Both the position numbers and the translations under genes were made by a program. From Deltaproteobacteria bacterium (GTDB lineage: Bacteria > Desulfobacterota > Binatia > Binatales > Binataceae), in contig JAJZAI010000010.1 of NCBI GenBank assembly GCA_021799495.1, forward strand, positions 18,318-82,317: a stretch of 64,000 bases of DNA, given 5' to 3'. Positions within the stretch are counted from its first letter, which is position 1. Each line of letters opens with the position of its first letter. Below the pieces are notes generated by a model. It worked only from the letters and a program-made list of their open reading frames with translations, had not been told where the DNA came from and did not search any database. Of the stretch, positions 1 to 11,081 are shown piece after piece.

Positions 1-67
1 CGCGCAGTTGCGCCTAACGCCGGTTTACGTCCAAACCTTGGCGATGCGCAAGCGGTTGATGCGCCGT

Positions 68-1498
68 TCAGGGTGGAAAAGTCACGGCGAGCGCGGACGC
101 GTCCTCGATCGCGCGGAGATCGATCATGAACGCGCCGTCGCGAATTCTGCCGATCACCGGCGGCCGCGCGCGCCGGAACATCGCGGCGATCGCGTCGGCG
201 GAGCGCTCCGGATGCGTAATCCTGAGCGCGCGCGATTCGATCTGTTCGGCCGGCTGCGCGCCTGAGCCGATTTCAGCCGCTGACTCGATTACTTCGATTC
301 CGAAGCCGCTGTCCAGGCGGCCGGCCAGAACCGCGCGCGCGGCCTGCGCGATTTCTTCGAGTTCGGCCGGATTTCGCCGCAGCATCCGCAGCGCCGGAAT
401 TAGTTCGGCCGGTTCGTCCTCGCGCCGATAAATCCTGAGGGTCGCGGCCAGCGCCGCGAGCGTCAGCTTGTCGCAGCGCAGCGCACGCTTGAGCGGATTC
501 CGCCGGATTCGATCGATCAGTTCCCGCCGTCCGGCGACAATTCCCGCCTGCGGGCCGCCGAGCAGTTTGTCGCCCGAAAACGTCACGAGATCGGCGCCCG
601 CCGCGATTCGCTCGGCGACGATCGGCTCGTGCGGCAATCCGTAACGGCTCAAATCAATCATCGCGCCGGCGCCGAGATCCTCGGCCACGGGCAATCGATG
701 CGCCCGGCCGATCGCGGCGAGTTCGCCCAGTTCGACCGCCGTCGTGAAGCCGACGATGCGGTAGTTCGACGGATGCACCTTCAGGAGCATCGCCGTGTCC
801 GGTCCGATCGCGCCAACGTAGTCGGCCGGATGGGTCCGGTTGGTCGTGCCGACTTCCCTTAGCCGCGCGCCGCTTTGCGCCATCAATTCAGGCAAGCGGA
901 ACGAACCGCCGATTTCGATCAATTCGCCGCGCGAAACGATCGCCTCGCGGCCGTTGGCCAGGGTATTCAGCGCGATCAGCAGCGCCGCCGCGTTGTTGTT
1001 CACGACCGTCGCCGCTTCCGCGCCGGTCAGCGCGCACAAGTCGCCTTCGACAATCGTGTCGCGCTCGCCGCGTCCGCCCGAGTCGAGGTCGTATTCGAGG
1101 TTGACCGGCGCGCGCGCCGCCGCCGCGATCGCATCGATCGCGCTTTCGGCCAGCAGAGCGCGGCCGAGATTGGTGTGGAGCACGACGCCGGCGCCGTTGA
1201 CGACCGCGCGCAGCCGCGGCTCGTCGCTGGCGAGCGCCGCGCGCGCCTGCGCGATCACCAGCGCGGCGATTCGCTCGCGCGATTCGGCGGGTTCGCACGC
1301 GCCGGCGGCAAGCCGCGTTCGCACCTGCGCGAGCGCGCTCCGGAGCAGTTCGACGCGCCATCCGCGCCCGATTGCGCCGAGCGCGCCGTCGCTCTCGGCG
1401 GCGCGGAGGCATTCGTCCACCGACGGCAGCATCCGCAGCGCCGCCGCCGCGGCTCTGGTGTTGGCTTTCGCTTTGCCGCTTTTGTCCGCCGGCCGCAT
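68..1498 (-). CDS. selA: L-seryl-tRNA(Sec) selenium transferase
   Basis: A 476-aa PLP enzyme that converts seryl-tRNA(Sec) to selenocysteinyl-tRNA(Sec) using selenophosphate, in the cytoplasm. An N-terminal helical region is followed by the fold-type I aminotransferase-like core. The segment TFSGDKLLGGPQAG contains the expected PLP lysine, and VVNNNAAALL and KVHPSNYRIVGFT are typical of SelA. Length matches the family (about 460-480 aa). The gene ends close to the window edge, so a following selB cannot be seen; no start codon with an open frame is visible in the last 67 nt. Its presence supports reading the two in-frame UGA codons at 26110-26112 and 39666-39668 as selenocysteine. Confidence 0.95.
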   Translation of the reverse strand: MRPADKSGKAKANTRAAAAALRMLPSVDECLRAAESDGALGAIGRGWRVELLRSALAQVRTRLAAGACEPAESRERIAALVIAQARAALASDEPRLRAVVNGAGVVLHTNLGRALLAESAIDAIAAAARAPVNLEYDLDSGGRGERDTIVEGDLCALTGAEAATVVNNNAAALLIALNTLANGREAIVSRGELIEIGGSFRLPELMAQSGARLREVGTTNRTHPADYVGAIGPDTAMLLKVHPSNYRIVGFTTAVELGELAAIGRAHRLPVAEDLGAGAMIDLSRYGLPHEPIVAERIAAGADLVTFSGDKLLGGPQAGIVAGRRELIDRIRRNPLKRALRCDKLTLAALAATLRIYRREDEPAELIPALRMLRRNPAELEEIAQAARAVLAGRLDSGFGIEVIESAAEIGSGAQPAEQIESRALRITHPERSADAIAAMFRRARPPVIGRIRDGAFMIDLRAIEDASALAVTFPP

Positions 1499-1643
1499 CC
1501 TGGCGCGATTATACCGATTCGCGCGTTGTCGCGATGCGGTCCGTGCTGGCGCCCGCGTTCGCGGCGAACCGCCGCGAACGCCGCCCCTGCCGGGTCGGCC
1601 GCGCGAATCGATTCCGATTCGCGCGGCGGGCGCGCGCGCCGCC

Positions 1644-3005
1644 TCAGACCGCGGAGACGGCCTGCGCCGTTTCGATTCCAGCCTGCGCGGCGGCGAACAG
1701 CCGCAGCCGCGTCAGCAGGATCAGCGCGCACGCCAGCGACAGCGCGCCGCAGACCACGACCGCCGCTTCCGGACTGAAATGCTCGCCGAGGTAGCCGACC
1801 GCGAGCGCGCCGAGCGGCGCGATACCGATGAACGAGAGCGTGTAGAAGCTCATCACGCGCCCGCGCAATTCGTCGGAGACGAACAACTGCAGCATCGTGT
1901 TGGTCGCCGCCATGTAGTTGATCAGCCCGGCCCCCACGCAGGTTTGCGCCGCGAGCGAAAGCCACATCGAGGACGAGGCGCCGAAACCGATTATCGCGAA
2001 CGCAGTGAGAAAAAGTCCGACCGTCAGGTTTTCGCGCAGTCCGCGCGCCGTGCCCGAGCGCGACGCCAGCGCGATCGCGCCGATCACCGCGCCGACGCCC
2101 TGCGCCGCCATCAACAGGCCGTAGCCGCGCGCGCCCGCATGCAGGATATTTTTGGCGAAGACGGGAATCAGCACCGCGTATTGCGCGCCCAGTCCGCTGT
2201 TCAGCGCGACCAGCACGAGCAGGTAAAAGGTCGGCCGATGCGCCCAGACGTAAGCCGCGCCTTCGCGCAGCCGCCGCAGCATGCTCATGCCCCGCGGCTC
2301 GTTCGCCCGCGGCGCGAGCCGCATCGCGAACAGGCTCCAGATCACCGCGATATAGCTGACGCCGTTCAGAAAAAAGCAGGTCGCGATTCCGGCCAGCGCG
2401 ATCAGGAAGCCGGCGACCGCCGGCCCGATCGTGCGCGCGCCGTTGAACATCATCGAGTTGAGCGCGATCGCGTTGGGCAAATCCTCCAGCCCCACCATCT
2501 CGACCACGAACGCCTGGCGCCCCGGCATGTCGAAGGAGCTGACCACGCCGTTGAACGCCGCCAGGAAGATGACGTGTTCGACCCTGACCGCGCCCGCCCA
2601 GGTGAGCGCGGCGAGCGCGAACGCGCTCAGCATCAGCAGCGCCTGCGTGAGGATTATCAGCCGGCGCCGATCGACGTGATCGACGATCACGCCCGCGAAC
2701 AGCGCCACCAGTAGAATCGGCAGATAGTTCGCGAACGTGACCACGCCGAGCATCAGCGCCGAGTTCGTGAGCTTCAGCACCAGCCACGATTGCGCCACGG
2801 TCTGCATCCAGGTGCCGATCAGCGAAGTGAGTTGGCCGCCGAAGTAGAGGCGGAAATTGCGATGGCGCAGCGCGCGGAACGCTTCGCGCCATCCTGCGGG
2901 CCGCTCGCCCGCGATTTCGCCGGCCCGCGCTTCGGCCTCGGGACCGGCGTCCGGAGCGGAATCGCCGGAATTGAGCGCGGGGCTTGAACCTGCTTCGTCT
3001 GGCAT
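1644..3005 (-). CDS. MFS transporter, EntS-like (MFS_3) family
   Basis: A 453-aa inner-membrane protein with about 12 hydrophobic segments. A cytoplasmic, acidic, Ala/Glu-rich N-terminal tail of about 40 residues precedes the motif FRLYFGGQLTSLIGTWMQTV, typical of the MFS_3/enterobactin-exporter-like group. The loop motif VDRRRLI between helices 2 and 3 and ELRGRVMSFY between helices 8 and 9 are family hallmarks. The substrate is unknown; relatives export siderophores or drugs. It lies upstream of selA on the same strand with a gap of about 145 nt, so cotranscription is possible but not shown. Confidence 0.85.
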   Translation of the reverse strand: MPDEAGSSPALNSGDSAPDAGPEAEARAGEIAGERPAGWREAFRALRHRNFRLYFGGQLTSLIGTWMQTVAQSWLVLKLTNSALMLGVVTFANYLPILLVALFAGVIVDHVDRRRLIILTQALLMLSAFALAALTWAGAVRVEHVIFLAAFNGVVSSFDMPGRQAFVVEMVGLEDLPNAIALNSMMFNGARTIGPAVAGFLIALAGIATCFFLNGVSYIAVIWSLFAMRLAPRANEPRGMSMLRRLREGAAYVWAHRPTFYLLVLVALNSGLGAQYAVLIPVFAKNILHAGARGYGLLMAAQGVGAVIGAIALASRSGTARGLRENLTVGLFLTAFAIIGFGASSSMWLSLAAQTCVGAGLINYMAATNTMLQLFVSDELRGRVMSFYTLSFIGIAPLGALAVGYLGEHFSPEAAVVVCGALSLACALILLTRLRLFAAAQAGIETAQAVSAV

Positions 3006-3186
3006 CGGGATACTGCGCCGGTCGTGAAGCCGTCAGCATGGCAAACCCCGCTCCCCAGCGCGAGCGCCGCCGCATCGGCCGCGCCGCGGCGGGTCAAGAT
3101 GCGGGAAGATCGGGAAACGCGCCGAACAGCCTCGCGCGCTCGCGGCCTGACAGCGAGAATTTGCCGCGCCTACTTTCGCGTCGATC

Positions 3187-3567
3187 ATGTTCTATCTGGA
3201 GGTTTTCGCTCTGCCGGCGCTGTTCGTTTTTGTCATGGGACTTTTGGATTGGCGATTCCGCCCCGGTCCCTGGCAAGACTGGTTGTGCGATTTGGATTGG
3301 GATTCTCATGTGTTGGCGTGGGGCGCCTTAGGCGGCGTTTTCACCAATCCCGAGATAGAGCGCTCGTTGGGAAATCGGAATCAGGAATTGGTTGTGGCAA
3401 CGTTGTTTTGCGTTGGCGTGCTTTTGGTCCTGGCGATCGTTTTGCTTGGGCTGATGCCGAAGCGGTACGAAAGGCAGGTTGGATGGAAAGCGATAGCGGC
3501 CCTGCTGCTGGGAGGGTTTGCGCTCGCCGTGCCGTGGGCTGTGGCATATCACGCCCACATGTCATAA
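3187..3567 (+). CDS. hypothetical membrane protein
   Basis: A 126-aa protein I do not recognise. It has three or four hydrophobic segments: residues 3-20, a weaker one near 40-50, about 60-82, and 99-120. A conserved-looking polar loop (NPEIERSLGNRNQE) lies between the second and third. The codon and base composition is less GC-rich than its neighbours. It is followed after about 25 nt by another small membrane-protein ORF on the same strand, so the pair may be a unit. The start at the ATG is chosen because the hydrophobic segment follows immediately; the ribosome binding site is weak. Confidence 0.55.
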   Translation: MFYLEVFALPALFVFVMGLLDWRFRPGPWQDWLCDLDWDSHVLAWGALGGVFTNPEIERSLGNRNQELVVATLFCVGVLLVLAIVLLGLMPKRYERQVGWKAIAALLLGGFALAVPWAVAYHAHMS

Positions 3568-3592
3568 TTGGGCTGGCGGCGATGGATCTCGT

Positions 3593-3817
3593 ATGCAGCT
3601 ACTGATGATTCATATTGGTTTGGGCGGCGCGGTCGCGGCCGCCGGCGCGCTCGTCGCTGGAATAATTCTCGTGGGCCTGAGGATTCTTTTCAGCCCGCGA
3701 TTTCGCGAACAATACGCCGCGGTCGTTCGGCAGTTTGGCGTCGTTGGCGCAATCCGCCAGGCGCTGTTCGACGATCCTCGGTCGGAAACCGACCTGCACA
3801 AGGGCGCGGCAACCTAG
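3593..3817 (+). CDS. hypothetical small membrane protein
   Basis: A 74-aa product from the internal ATG at 3593. It has one long hydrophobic stretch (GLGGAVAAAGALVAGIILVG, about residues 9-30) followed by a charged tail ending in DPRSETDLHKGAAT. No family recognised. The frame is also open upstream to 3518, but those residues overlap the preceding gene and look non-coding. Called a gene because of its spacing after the preceding membrane protein and its coherent amphipathic tail; small ORFs are common by chance in this GC range. Confidence 0.4.
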   Translation: MQLLMIHIGLGGAVAAAGALVAGIILVGLRILFSPRFREQYAAVVRQFGVVGAIRQALFDDPRSETDLHKGAAT

Positions 3818-4465
3818 ACCTCAACTCCAGCGATACAAACGATCGAATCGCGGGTATCGTGTCGCGCGAATAACTGACGGAATACCCCGGTCTTGACCGG
3901 AATTCTTCGCTTCGCTCAGGACCAGCCCGGAATGACAACAGCGGTAGGGATATTCCCGCTTCCGTATGCCGACATTCAGACCCGCATGGCGCTGATGGTC
4001 TTCCGGCCGGTCGGCGCGCGGATGGCGCCAGCCGCGATCGCGGCTCCCACAGCGTCATTCGCGGGCTTGACCCGCGAATCCATAACACTGGATGCCCGGG
4101 TCAAGCCCGGGCATGACTAACCAGAGGAACTCGCCAAATCGACGGCTGCCCGGGCATGACTATCAGAGAACCTCTGCGCAAGTCAGATTGTCATTCTGAG
4201 CGCGGCGAAGAATCCCGGACCAGTTGAATCAGCTTCACGGTAATTGCGGGACGGCGCGCTGGCCCGGTGTTGCCGGGTTTTTCGCGTTCGCGATGCCGCG
4301 GCCGCCGTGAAATTGCGCGGCGTTCGCTGAAACCATGCGTTCAGGCGGTTTGGTCCTGACGTTTCCTGTTCGCCGGAGCGGCGCGAGTAGGTTAGAATTG
4401 AACGGTCAATCGATCTAATGGCGTCTGGCCGGGCGCTGATCCCGTGCCGGCCCGGCGCGAGGTTC
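3818..4465. repeat. intergenic region with palindromic repeats
   Basis: About 650 nt without a credible gene. It holds three palindromes that share a CTTGA (or TCAAG) centre: 3887-3900, 4057-4079 and 4092-4114, plus a half-copy near 4148-4155. There are also two inverted copies of a TTCTTCGC...CTCAG..AATGACA element, one around 3902-3938 on the plus strand and one around 4188-4216 on the minus strand. These resemble short dispersed intergenic repeats seen in many GC-rich genomes. No FMN riboswitch was recognised ahead of the downstream riboflavin gene. Confidence 0.7.
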
Positions 4466-5653
4466 ATGGCCATGTTCGGTGAAATCACGCCGCGCGTTCA
4501 CGCTCCGACCGCTCCGTTCATCACGATCGAAGAGGCGCTCGAAGAGACCCGCCGCGGCCACATGATCATCCTGATGGATGACGAAAATCGCGAAAACGAA
4601 GGCGACCTCTGCATGGCCGCCGAAAAGGCCACGCCAGACGCGATCAATTTCATGGCGAAATATGGCCGGGGCCTGATCTGCCTGCCGATGGCGGGTGAAC
4701 GGATCGATCAGCTTGGCCTGAACATGATGGTCGGCGACAACCAGGCCCCGCTCGGCACGGCCTTCACGATTCCGATCACCGCGCGTCGGGCCGCCGGCTC
4801 AGGCATCTCGGCGCAGGACCGCGCGACCACGATTCTGCAGGCCGTGCGCGAAGATGCGACCGGCGCGGAATTCATCACGCCCGGCTATGTTTACCCGCTG
4901 CGGGCGCGCGACGGCGGCGTGCTGGTGCGGACGGGACAGACCGAGGGCGCGGTCGACTTGGCGCGGCTCGCGGGACTCAAGCCCGCCGGCGTGATTTGCG
5001 AGATTCTGAAGGAAGACGGCACGATGGCGCGGCGGGACGACCTGGTCGAATTCGCGCGCGTCCACGGCCTTAAAATCGTCACAGTGGCCGACATAATCGA
5101 GTACCGGCTGCGCAACGAAACGATGGTGCAGCGGATCGCGGAAGCGCGGCTGCCCACCGATTTCGGCGAATTCCGCGCCTACGTCTATCGCAACCGCGTC
5201 GACCAGAGCGAGCATCTGGTGTTGGTCATGGGCGAACTCGGTCCGGATCGTCCGGTGCTGGTGCGGGCGCATCGCGAGTACCTGCCGGGCGACGTCTTCG
5301 GCTACATGAAGCGCAATACGCGCGCGCTGCTGCAGGCCGCGATGGAACATATCGCACAGGCGGGACAGGGCGTGATTCTCTACCTCAAGCGCGAGTCCGA
5401 CGCGATCGCGGGCGATATCGACAGCAACGGACCGCGCCGAATCATGCGCCGCGCCACCACGCGGCTGAATGCGCCGGAAGCCGATTTTCGCGATTACGGC
5501 GTAGGCGCTCAGATTTTGCGCGACGTCGGCGTGCGCAAGATGGTGCTGCTGACCGACAAGCCGCCGCGGCTTGCGAATCTGCCCGGTTATGGTCTCGAAA
5601 TCGTCGATAGCGAGCCGCTTTCGATCGAAGGGCAGGGACCGCTGGACGGTTGA
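4466..5653 (+). CDS. ribB: 3,4-dihydroxy-2-butanone 4-phosphate synthase with degenerate GTP cyclohydrolase II domain (RibBX-type)
   Basis: A riboflavin-pathway enzyme converting ribulose 5-phosphate to the four-carbon precursor of the xylene ring. The N-terminal RibB domain (about residues 15-215) is intact: [12 protein letters not shown] carries the acidic metal ligands, and [11 protein letters not shown] and [15 protein letters not shown] are present. The C-terminal domain has the RibA fold signature ([27 protein letters not shown]). It lacks the zinc cysteines: the usual SECLTGD...RCDCG region reads REYLPGD...MKRNTR, and YLRQEGRGIGL reads [14 protein letters not shown] cyclohydrolase II activity is therefore unlikely. 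This matches described RibBX variants. The start at 4466 follows a GAGG; an upstream in-frame start exists at 4418. Confidence 0.9.
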   Translation: MAMFGEITPRVHAPTAPFITIEEALEETRRGHMIILMDDENRENEGDLCMAAEKATPDAINFMAKYGRGLICLPMAGERIDQLGLNMMVGDNQAPLGTAFTIPITARRAAGSGISAQDRATTILQAVREDATGAEFITPGYVYPLRARDGGVLVRTGQTEGAVDLARLAGLKPAGVICEILKEDGTMARRDDLVEFARVHGLKIVTVADIIEYRLRNETMVQRIAEARLPTDFGEFRAYVYRNRVDQSEHLVLVMGELGPDRPVLVRAHREYLPGDVFGYMKRNTRALLQAAMEHIAQAGQGVILYLKRESDAIAGDIDSNGPRRIMRRATTRLNAPEADFRDYGVGAQILRDVGVRKMVLLTDKPPRLANLPGYGLEIVDSEPLSIEGQGPLDG

Positions 5654-7547
5654 CATCAGCCGCTTAGAGGGTTTCGCCACGCATCGGCATCGACCGCGGG
5701 ACGCGTCGCGCGTCCAACCCGATTCGCTCAAACCTGAGCGCGGCTGGCTCCTTTTCCTTCTCGCGCTTCTGATCGCCGCCGCGACTGGATGCGATGGCGG
5801 CGCGCCTGCCGCGGCGCAAACGCCCCCGGTGGTTTCGTTCGGATCGATCGCGCTTGCGCATCCGCTCCGTCCCAGCGGATCGAGCCAGCTTGAAGTGACG
5901 GCGCGGATCGCCCCCGGATGGCATATCAATTCCAACCGGCCGCTGGATTCCGCCTACGTCGCAACGCGGTTTGAAATCGCAACGCCGGCGGAGGTCGTCG
6001 CGCAGGCTCCGATTTTTCCGCCCGCGGAGGTAGAGCAGCTCAAGTTTTCCGGCGGCGAGAAGCTGGCGGTCTTTTCCGGCGACCTGCAAATCAGCGTGCC
6101 GGTCACCGCCGCGGCGGCCTTTCGAGCGGGTATCGGCGCGCCGGCGCAAATCAGGCTCGACTACCAGGCGTGCAACGACGTCCAGTGCCTACGGCCGTCG
6201 TCGATCGAGACGACCATCGACCTTGCAGGCGCCGGTGCGGCGGACGCGGGCGGTGCGGGTGCCGGCGGGACGACAAGTGGCGCCGCGGGACCGTCCGGGA
6301 CATCGCGGGGCGCCGCGGGCGTGTCCGGGACGGCGGACGGCTCGCACGATTTTATCGCGGGAGTTTTCGCCCGCTACGGATTTCTATTCGGATTTATAGC
6401 GGTCTTTTTGGGCGGGATGGCGCTGAACCTCACGCCCTGCGTCTATCCGCTGATCGGCGTGACGATCGCGTACTTCGGCAACGAATCGGGCGGGCCGCGC
6501 AAGGTGATTGTTCTTGCGTTGCTTTACGTACTCGGAATCGCGCTGATGTTTTCCAGCGTGGGCGTCGCCGTCGCGCTCTCCGGCGGACTGTTCGGCGCCG
6601 CGATGCAGAATCCGTGGGTGCTCGCCACGATCGCCGGAGTGCTGTTTGTGCTGGCTGGTTCGAGCTTCGGGATGTATTCGCTGCAACCTCCGCGATGGCT
6701 GATGAATCGCGCCGGGACGGCCCGTCCCGGCTACGCCGGCGCGCTCCTGATGGGCCTTGGGATGGGCGTCGTGGCTGCGCCATGTATCGGACCGATCGTG
6801 CTCGGGCTGCTCCTGATGGTTCAGCGGAGCGGCAGCGCGATCTTTGGCTTTGCGCTTTTTTTCACGCTCGCGCTAGGCCTTGGATTGCCTTACGTCGCGC
6901 TGGCTATCGCCGCCGGGAGTATCCGCAGTCTGCCTCGCTCGGGCGAGTGGCTGGGATGGATCGAGCAGCTATTTGGTTTCGTGCTGGTTGGTCTCGCGCT
7001 CTACTTTCTCGATCCGGTCGCGCCCGATGGAATTATTTCTCGCGCATTGCCCTTCTATGCCGCCGTTGCGGGAATTTACCTGGGCTTTATTACCCGGATG
7101 GGTAAATCGTGGCGGCCGTTCATGGCGATACGCGCGCTGATCGGCGTCGTCGCCGTCGTGGCGCTGGCCGTGATGCTGTTCGACCTGCGCGCGCAGCCGC
7201 CGCAAACGCTAAAATTCGCGCCATTTGACGATGCCATGCTGGCCAAGGCGCGCGCGGCCGGACAGCCCGTCGTGGTCGATTTCAGCGCCGATTGGTGCGT
7301 GCCGTGCCGCGAGATGGAGCATACGACCTTCACCGATCCGGCGGTGATTCGCGCGGCCGCCGGGTTCGTCCTGATGCGCGCAAATTTGACCGCCAGGGAC
7401 AAACAAAACGACGCGCTGATGCGACAGTTCAAGGTTGAAGGCGTGCCAACCTCGCTATTCATCGATGCGTCCGGCCGCGTCCGCGAGCGCCGCGTCGGCT
7501 ACGTCGGTCCCGCCGATTTTGTGAAATACCTGCACGAGACCGGCTAA
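5589..7547 (+). CDS. dsbD: thiol:disulfide interchange protein DsbD
   Basis: Transfers electrons from cytoplasmic thioredoxin across the inner membrane to periplasmic thiol proteins. Three modules are visible. The periplasmic alpha domain (about residues 75-215) has the CNDVQC pair. The eight-helix core has cysteines in LNLTPCVYPLIG and VVAAPCIGPIVL. The C-terminal thioredoxin domain has the WCVPC active site. A Gly/Ala/Thr-rich linker joins the alpha domain to the membrane. The start is uncertain: 5589 is the only in-frame ATG and overlaps the previous gene by 65 nt, leaving about 50 residues before the hydrophobic leader GWLLFLLALLIAAATGC. That leader ends in a possible lipobox cysteine. 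Confidence 0.92.
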   Translation: MVSKSSIASRFRSKGRDRWTVDISRLEGFATHRHRPRDASRVQPDSLKPERGWLLFLLALLIAAATGCDGGAPAAAQTPPVVSFGSIALAHPLRPSGSSQLEVTARIAPGWHINSNRPLDSAYVATRFEIATPAEVVAQAPIFPPAEVEQLKFSGGEKLAVFSGDLQISVPVTAAAAFRAGIGAPAQIRLDYQACNDVQCLRPSSIETTIDLAGAGAADAGGAGAGGTTSGAAGPSGTSRGAAGVSGTADGSHDFIAGVFARYGFLFGFIAVFLGGMALNLTPCVYPLIGVTIAYFGNESGGPRKVIVLALLYVLGIALMFSSVGVAVALSGGLFGAAMQNPWVLATIAGVLFVLAGSSFGMYSLQPPRWLMNRAGTARPGYAGALLMGLGMGVVAAPCIGPIVLGLLLMVQRSGSAIFGFALFFTLALGLGLPYVALAIAAGSIRSLPRSGEWLGWIEQLFGFVLVGLALYFLDPVAPDGIISRALPFYAAVAGIYLGFITRMGKSWRPFMAIRALIGVVAVVALAVMLFDLRAQPPQTLKFAPFDDAMLAKARAAGQPVVVDFSADWCVPCREMEHTTFTDPAVIRAAAGFVLMRANLTARDKQNDALMRQFKVEGVPTSLFIDASGRVRERRVGYVGPADFVKYLHETG

Positions 7548-10291
<2,744 letters not shown>

Positions 10292-10371
10292 CGCGATCGC
10301 AAAGCTATCGGCTCAGCGCGGAGAGTTTCCGCCCGATGGAAAACGACGACGAAGCGGTCTGGCTCTTGTTC

Positions 10372-10391
10372 TCTCTCCTTGGACAAGGAGA
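10372..10391 (+). terminator. hairpin after gyrB
   Basis: CTCTCCTT and AAGGAGAG form an 8-bp perfect stem with a GGAC loop. It is followed by AGGATTAGGGAGAGG rather than a T-run. It may be a terminator or a member of the widespread CTCTCC-type intergenic repeats. Confidence 0.4.
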
Positions 10392-10452
10392 GGATTAGGG
10401 AGAGGCGCAGGGGTCGGGTCGGCGCGCAACTATCGAGGCGGTTTCGTTATCG

Positions 10453-10902
10453 ATGAGCGAACGTGAAGATATTCCGATGCCGCGGACGGAGGCCGGAAAT
10501 TTTGCAGGCGGCGCCGAGCGCGATATTGATCGGCAAGCCGGCGCGGCGCAAAACGCCGAGCGGCGCGCGGACGCTTCGCGCGAGCGGCGTGCGCTCGCCG
10601 GCGACGACGAAGCGGTGCGGCTGTTGCGCGAAATCCGCGGCGACTTGGCGCGGCTGACGCGGATTTCGGAAAAAGCCGCGCGCCGCGCCCGTGATTTCAA
10701 CCGGCAAATCGAGCGGAGCAAGGCCGCGCGCCGGGTGGTGATCGGCCTGCTAATCGCGATCGCCGTGCTGCTGCTGATTCAGATTCTGCAGATGATGGGC
10801 TACGGGCCGGGCGGCGGCGGAAGCGACTCGGGCAGCTCGCAAACGCTGCAGAAGGTTTATCAGCATCCTGCCGCGCCTCCGATGCGGGCGCTTTGGGAAT
10901 GA
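10453..10902 (+). CDS. hypothetical single-pass membrane protein
   Basis: A 149-aa protein with an unrecognised family. The first 50 residues are charged and low-complexity. Residues about 52-95 form a probable amphipathic coiled coil (DDEAVRLLREIRGDLARLTR). One transmembrane helix follows (VVIGLLIAIAVLLLIQILQMM, about 97-117), then a Gly/Ser-rich segment and a short tail. It lies between gyrB and gyrA on the same strand. Nothing in it indicates a topoisomerase-related role. Confidence 0.65.
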   Translation: MSEREDIPMPRTEAGNFAGGAERDIDRQAGAAQNAERRADASRERRALAGDDEAVRLLREIRGDLARLTRISEKAARRARDFNRQIERSKAARRVVIGLLIAIAVLLLIQILQMMGYGPGGGGSDSGSSQTLQKVYQHPAAPPMRALWE

Positions 10903-11081
10903 AGCGGCGCGACGAAGGGCGCCGCGCGGGTTTGCCTTGATTGAAAGCGTGGATCGCGGTTCGAGCGCGCAGCGCGCCGCGGAAAGCGCGGCGAAAAATC
11001 ATTTCTTCCGACTTGAAAAGGTAATGACCGGCAACGCCGCGCGGAAATACTAATCGCGCCGGCGGAGATACATTTCAGAAT

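Noticed and set aside
1..67. Start of selB after selA
   Set aside because: No start codon followed by an open frame is visible in these bases on the minus strand.
4183..4465. FMN riboswitch ahead of the riboflavin gene
   Set aside because: The conserved FMN-aptamer blocks could not be found in the 280 nt upstream.
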